From an uncultured Fibrobacter sp. (GTDB lineage Bacteria > Fibrobacterota > Fibrobacteria > Fibrobacterales > Fibrobacteraceae), in assembly GCA_947306025.1 (NCBI GenBank), contig CAMZFJ010000032.1:1-10599 (forward strand): a stretch of DNA of 10,599 bases. Direction: 5' to 3'. The position numbers and the translations under genes are program-made. This document shows positions 7,134 to 10,599 of the stretch, one piece after another. Under the pieces are notes generated by a model. The model was not told where the DNA came from and did no database searches. It worked only from the letters and a program-made list of their open reading frames with translations. Each line of letters starts with the position of its first letter. The stretch's first letter is position 1.

Positions 7134-7166
7134 ATGTTTAAAAATAAGAAGACGCTATTCCGATGA
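7134..7166 (+). CDS. Possible ten-residue leader peptide upstream of the DUF2971 gene
   Basis: ATG at 7134 opens a ten-codon frame encoding MFKNKKTLFR. Its TGA stop (7164-7166) overlaps the ATG of the next gene (ATGA). AAGG at 7123-7126 lies seven bases upstream and is a better Shine-Dalgarno than anything directly before the DUF2971 start. It could serve as a coupling leader for the downstream gene, or be chance; nothing else supports it. Confidence 0.25.
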   Translation: MFKNKKTLFR

Positions 7167-7948
7167 TGATCCCAAATTTATTATATAAATACCTTGATGC
7201 CGATGGCGGGTTGAAGATGTTGAAATATCATAATCTTCAATTTACCAATGCTTCAAGATTGAATGATCCTTTCGATTGTCATCCTAGTCTAATAAATTTT
7301 TCAAATATTCCTGAAGCAAGATGTAAAGCTTGGCCTCCCGATATCATCAAATTATTAGAATCTTCCGCGTACAAAAGAAATTGGGAGAATGCTTGGATTT
7401 GCAGTTTATCTAAGGTCAATGACGCTTTGCTTATGTGGAGTTATTATGGAAATCATAAAGGTGTTTGCATTGGAATAGATATGGACAAGGCTGATGCGGA
7501 CCTTTCTAAGAAATTTTTTGGAAAATGTATTGGGGTACAAAAACTAGAGGTACAATATAAAGACATTATCAAGAAACCTGATTATTTCCATGATAATGAT
7601 AATGGACGATTTTTTGATTACCAACTATCTACCAAAGCGAAAGCTTGGGAACACGAACAGGAAGTTCGCCTAATATTGGATGAGCCAACAATAGGACTAA
7701 CTCCTTATGACTTTCCGAAGGAATCTAAGAAAAAGGATGGTTCTGTTGATTATAAGGATCTTCGCTTTTACCCACCGATTGGTAGAGAGTGCTTTTGTTC
7801 GCTTTATATTGGTATTAATACGCCCGAAGATAAGCAAAAGGAAATTTTGAAAGTTGCACAATGGCTAAATCCAGATATGAAGATTTACAAAATGAGGGTT
7901 GACCCGGATGCGTTTCGGTTGAAAGCGGAATTGGTAGAAAATATTTAA
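7163..7948 (+). CDS. DUF2971-family protein
   Basis: The 261 residues match the pattern I associate with DUF2971 (PF11185). LLYKY is near the N-terminus (6-10). Then come SRLNDPFD (31-38), WICSLSK (78-84), the strongly typical MWSYYGNHKGVCIGID (91-106), a V-x-Y strand (130-132) and KAKAWEHEQEVRLIL (158-172). The biochemical activity of this family is not established to my knowledge, and some members occur near defence genes. No signal peptide or membrane segment is seen. The start is ATG 7163, or ATG 7166 directly after it; the Shine-Dalgarno is poor, so translation may depend on coupling to the small upstream frame. It is the first of four tightly spaced genes (4-base gap to the next) in AT-rich DNA that contrasts with glk. 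Family assignment is good; function is unknown. Confidence 0.8.
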   Translation: MMIPNLLYKYLDADGGLKMLKYHNLQFTNASRLNDPFDCHPSLINFSNIPEARCKAWPPDIIKLLESSAYKRNWENAWICSLSKVNDALLMWSYYGNHKGVCIGIDMDKADADLSKKFFGKCIGVQKLEVQYKDIIKKPDYFHDNDNGRFFDYQLSTKAKAWEHEQEVRLILDEPTIGLTPYDFPKESKKKDGSVDYKDLRFYPPIGRECFCSLYIGINTPEDKQKEILKVAQWLNPDMKIYKMRVDPDAFRLKAELVENI

Positions 7949-7952
7949 TTTT

Positions 7953-8876
7953 ATGAATCAACATGTATGTAACATAGAGCGTAGAATCCATACATTAAAG
8001 ATGAATGTTTGGAAATTTTATAGGGGGAAGATGATTTCTCCGAAACGAATTTTGGAGATGTCAAATTTTTTAACCCAGAAGTTCTTACTCTACAGTGATT
8101 TTTTAGACGATGGTTTTGAAAAACGTATAGTAGGTGACGAATTCATATCAAGGTTGAATGAGCTTTATGTTATCGAAGCATTGTTTAACAATAATATAAA
8201 GCTTGAACATAAGGGAAATAAAGGTCTTGACATTTGGATTGAAAATATAAAAGGGTGGGGCGAATTTGTTGCGGCAACAGATGATGAAGTGGGGAAAAAT
8301 AGAAGTTTAGAGGGAATTATTCCTCCTGATGAAAATTATCATTTGCTACGTTTGACAAGTGTAATCAATACCAAAATATGTAAAGCAAAAAGAGATATGG
8401 AAAAAGGTCTAGTGAAAGATGCTGAACCGATAATTCTTTTTGTTTCTTCGTGTGGATTACGGGATCCATTCTTATTGACTCCCAAAGGATTCATAAGTTC
8501 GTATTTACGAACCGTATTTCCGCTTGGGGAAACTGTCCTTTATGTTAATCCTGTGGCAGAAACAAGTGAAATGCGTAGGGATTATAAATTAGGTATCCCC
8601 AAAAAGGGAATTTCAGTTTCTAATGATTTTTTTCTTAGAGAAGAAAATGCTCATATAAGTGCGATTGTATTCTCTTTTCAAACTATTTTACAGCACTATT
8701 TTTCTCCAGAAGTGAAATTTGAAAGTGGGGACGATTTTGTGATAGTTCATAATCCTTTAGCGAAAAATCCTATTCCAATCGGATTACTGAGAAGTCATCA
8801 CGAATATAAATGTGCTTTTAATGATGGAGTATTGTCGATAAAGGAATGTAATGATAAAAAAATCCTTGCAACTTGA
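7953..8876 (+). CDS. Conserved-type hypothetical protein, possibly with a PDDEXK-like nuclease core
   Basis: This is a 307-residue soluble protein of unknown function. The segment SRLNELYVIEAL (66-77) followed by GLDIWIE (91-97) and GWGEFVAA (101-108) gives an E70...D93...E104 arrangement on a helix-strand-strand layout. This resembles PDDEXK-type nucleases, but the usual lysine after the second acidic residue is missing (E-F-V), so activity is uncertain. Further conserved-looking blocks are LLRLTSVINTK (131-141) and HNPLAKNPIPIGLL (266-279). I recall similar blocks from uncharacterised bacterial proteins but cannot name a family. The ATG at 7953 is four bases after the DUF2971 stop with a weak ribosome binding site. 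Internal ATGs at 8001 and 8031 are alternatives, the latter preceded by a G-rich stretch. The 3' end overlaps the next gene by 26 bases. Confidence 0.65.
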   Translation: MNQHVCNIERRIHTLKMNVWKFYRGKMISPKRILEMSNFLTQKFLLYSDFLDDGFEKRIVGDEFISRLNELYVIEALFNNNIKLEHKGNKGLDIWIENIKGWGEFVAATDDEVGKNRSLEGIIPPDENYHLLRLTSVINTKICKAKRDMEKGLVKDAEPIILFVSSCGLRDPFLLTPKGFISSYLRTVFPLGETVLYVNPVAETSEMRRDYKLGIPKKGISVSNDFFLREENAHISAIVFSFQTILQHYFSPEVKFESGDDFVIVHNPLAKNPIPIGLLRSHHEYKCAFNDGVLSIKECNDKKILAT

Positions 8877-9503
8877 TATTCCCTCTCAATCCCAAGTTTT
8901 TGAATTATTGGGTCGTGTATTGTATGCGTGCAATGTCATTGAACGTAGGTTGCGTTGGATGAACAAACACCGTGGTGATATTTGGACGGGCAAAACTCCT
9001 GAAGAACTATTGATGTCTATAAAAAATCTGTGGAAAAACAACAGAAAGAAGATAAAATTCCTCTTGGCCCTATTGGTCAAGATTTGATTGATACTATTTA
9101 TTCTCCATGCGATAATAAAGATTTTGAAGAAGCAGAAGGAAAATCTCTTTTGGTTTTCAAAATAGATTACAAGAACGATTGGACGGAGCGTTTTGACCAA
9201 GCAAAGATGAAATTCAAAAAATTCATTGACACTCGCAATTATCTCGTTCATTATTTGGCACGAGATTTCGACTTAACGGAACTGGAATCTTGTAGAAAAG
9301 CTTATGATGATCTGAAAAAGAAAAGCGAAATTGTTAAGGATGCTGCTGAATTCTTTAATCAAGATTACGATATGATGAAGAGTGTTTTACAGGAATGTTG
9401 CGACGGAATTTTGAAATTGTTAGCTCAGAGCGAAAGCGAAATTGCTCGCGACCGAGTTATTCATCAAAAGGATTTGTTTAAATATTTGGAAAAAATATTG
9501 TGA
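8851..9503 (+). pseudogene. HEPN-like protein gene interrupted by a -1 frameshift
   Basis: Two overlapping frames together read as one protein of about 217 residues. The first runs from ATG 8851 (AAAGGA five bases upstream) and would stop at 9087 after an unconvincing Lys/Leu-rich tail. The second is open from 9003 to 9503 and carries the rest. The frame changes near the A6 run at 9021-9026; adding one A there gives a smooth junction (SIKKSVEKQQ). In the second part TRNYLVHYLARDFDL contains R-x4-H (R129 and H134 of the joined protein), the catalytic-site pattern of HEPN ribonuclease/toxin domains, within a largely helical protein. The first part has ELLGRVLYACNVIERRL (18-34), a plausible first HEPN helix. 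The gene overlaps its upstream neighbour by 26 bases and its downstream neighbour by GTGA. It may be a broken gene, a sequencing error or programmed frameshifting. Annotated separately, the halves would be 8851-9087 and 9030-9503. Confidence 0.65.
9021..9027 (+). other. Slippery heptamer at the frameshift point
   Basis: In the upstream reading frame the sequence reads A AAA AAT, which fits the X XXY YYZ form of -1 frameshift sites. A slip of one base here leads into the open downstream frame. No strong stimulatory hairpin follows and no internal Shine-Dalgarno precedes it, so simple mutation is equally possible. Confidence 0.4.
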
Positions 9504-10599
9504 AATACCTTTTTCTATTTCTTGCATTTTTATTTGTTGCATGTTCTGAATATCCTGATATGGAACCGGATATTCTTGCACAGCATATTTATTCACAGAA
9601 TCCTATTGAACTAGGAAGTTCGAATAAGGAATATGTGACGATGCTTGCCAAGTCTTTTGGCATGAGCGAGGATGGTGTTATTGCTGTTCAAAAACATATT
9701 CTGTCCAAAAAGACAACTGGAAAAATGAAAGATGATTATGAGTTTGCTCTTCATAAAAAGGTTTTAGAATTTAAACAGAAACACGGTAAAACTGCGCAGA
9801 AAGATTTTGTTGTAAATGTTTTGGCTCCGTATTTTGATGCCTTAAGTCGCAATCAAATTTATAAGTCTGGGATGGAAAATGAAATTTTTGAACGCGATGT
9901 ATGTGAACTTTATGAAAAGTTTTTCCCGGGAGAACGCGCGGCACAAACATTGTATGCGTTTATGAATGCTTCAAGGATTTATTTTAGTGGTGAGTCCTTT
10001 AATGTGGATTATCTGAATACAGTCAACAGAAACTTGCTAAAGTATGGGCTCTTTCTAGATTACGAATTACAGAGTACGGCAAATCTTTTGAAGGTTCAGG
10101 ATACTCTTTTACCTATGACTGCCTATAAGGGTGATTCCCTTGCTGCGATAAAATTGAAGCGTTTTATTCCTGGGCTGATGCCTTCAAAATCTGGCTATTA
10201 TACCATAGGGATGCGTTATGTGGTTATTCTTGATGATATGGTTGCTGCGCGAGCAGAATCAGATTCGCTGGAATTGGAAAATGGCGAACTTTATAGAAAA
10301 TATGGTGATAAGCGATTCGAATTGTTTTGGCGTTATTTGGGACTAAATATGACGCTGCAAAAGGCAAGTGAAATTTACAATCTGCTTTTGAAAAAAGATT
10401 TTGGTGGAAAATCTATTGCCTTTATAAAGCGTGCGGAAGAATTAAATACGACTATTCATGAAACAAAGCATATTGTAGATCAAATTGAGCATCCTGAACT
10501 GACGCTAAATTTGGATGCTGAATTTTCGGCCCATGTGACTGAAGCCATTTTTAGTCCTGTGCCAAATGTCGCTTTGCTTTCTGCTATTCAACGTATGGA
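9500..10599 (+). CDS. Putative lipoprotein with an HExxH metallopeptidase-like motif (3' end outside the window)
   Basis: The frame starts with GTG at 9500, overlapping the previous stop (GTGA), and is open to the window end, giving 366 visible residues. The N-terminus MKYLFLFLAFLFVAC is a short hydrophobic signal sequence ending in a lipobox-like VAC, with C15 as the likely lipidation site, so the protein is predicted to be exported and membrane-anchored. Its middle is largely helical and charged, with no repeat seen. At 318-326 the sequence TTIHETKHI contains HExxH (H320, E321, H324). E341 in LDAEFSAH, 16 residues after the motif, could be the third zinc ligand as in gluzincins. The domain would continue past the window edge. 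I do not recognise a specific family, and the catalytic assignment rests on this motif and its hydrophobic flanks. GGA at 9488-9490 is a weak ribosome binding site. The overlap argues for co-translation with the HEPN-like gene. Confidence 0.7.
   Translation, partial: MKYLFLFLAFLFVACSEYPDMEPDILAQHIYSQNPIELGSSNKEYVTMLAKSFGMSEDGVIAVQKHILSKKTTGKMKDDYEFALHKKVLEFKQKHGKTAQKDFVVNVLAPYFDALSRNQIYKSGMENEIFERDVCELYEKFFPGERAAQTLYAFMNASRIYFSGESFNVDYLNTVNRNLLKYGLFLDYELQSTANLLKVQDTLLPMTAYKGDSLAAIKLKRFIPGLMPSKSGYYTIGMRYVVILDDMVAARAESDSLELENGELYRKYGDKRFELFWRYLGLNMTLQKASEIYNLLLKKDFGGKSIAFIKRAEELNTTIHETKHIVDQIEHPELTLNLDAEFSAHVTEAIFSPVPNVALLSAIQRM

Noticed and set aside
8886..9251. A 121-codon minus-strand frame opposite the HEPN-like gene
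   Set aside because: Phe/Ile/Asn-rich, antisense to the better-supported frames, and without a promoter or ribosome binding site.
9030..9503. Second half of the HEPN-like region as an independent gene starting at GTG 9030
   Set aside because: There is no convincing ribosome binding site, the frame is open upstream to 9003, and the upstream frame gives a natural N-terminal half with a good Shine-Dalgarno; a single frameshifted gene is the simpler reading.

Overview
The window looks like a chromosomal segment from a Gram-negative bacterium of the Fibrobacter type. This assignment is an inference from the overall character of the genes (a PF02685-type glucokinase, an RNase R with a long Arg/Asp/Gly tail, an RgpF-like glycan protein, AT-rich intergenic DNA) and was not tested by a search. 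There is a clear change in composition along the window. A GC-richer core at about 1527-7040 carries housekeeping genes. It is flanked on both sides by AT-rich DNA (1-1526 and about 7040-10599) carrying accessory genes of unclear function.

Left flank (1-1526, plus strand): two translationally coupled genes. The first is the C-terminal part of a radical SAM/SPASM protein whose start lies outside the window. The second is a 287-residue relative with a SPASM-like cysteine pattern at its C-terminus but no visible CxxxCxxC iron-sulfur motif. A small terminator-like hairpin overlaps the stop codon of the second gene, which ends directly against the stop codon of the convergent core operon.

Core (5656 down to 1527, minus strand): a tight three-gene operon. 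In transcription order it encodes a PlsC-type 1-acylglycerol-3-phosphate acyltransferase, RNase R, and a RgpF-like (rhamnan synthesis F family) glycan protein. The genes are separated by only 2 and 3 bases, with good Shine-Dalgarno sequences that decide the starts of the second and third genes. Divergently transcribed from a 206-base AT-rich intergenic region is glk (5863-6930), followed by a strong intrinsic terminator at 7008-7037.

Right flank (7134-10599, plus strand): a compact four-gene unit with gaps or overlaps of only a few bases. It encodes a DUF2971 protein, a conserved-looking hypothetical protein with a possible PDDEXK-like nuclease core, a HEPN-like protein (RNYLVH motif) interrupted by a frameshift at an A6 run, and a lipoprotein with an HETKH (HExxH) zinc-peptidase-like motif that runs off the window. 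This cassette is the best candidate for an undescribed system. The combination of possible nuclease, HEPN-like RNase and DUF2971 resembles defence or toxin modules, but that role is a hypothesis. No tRNA, rRNA, CRISPR array, insertion sequence or transposase was seen.
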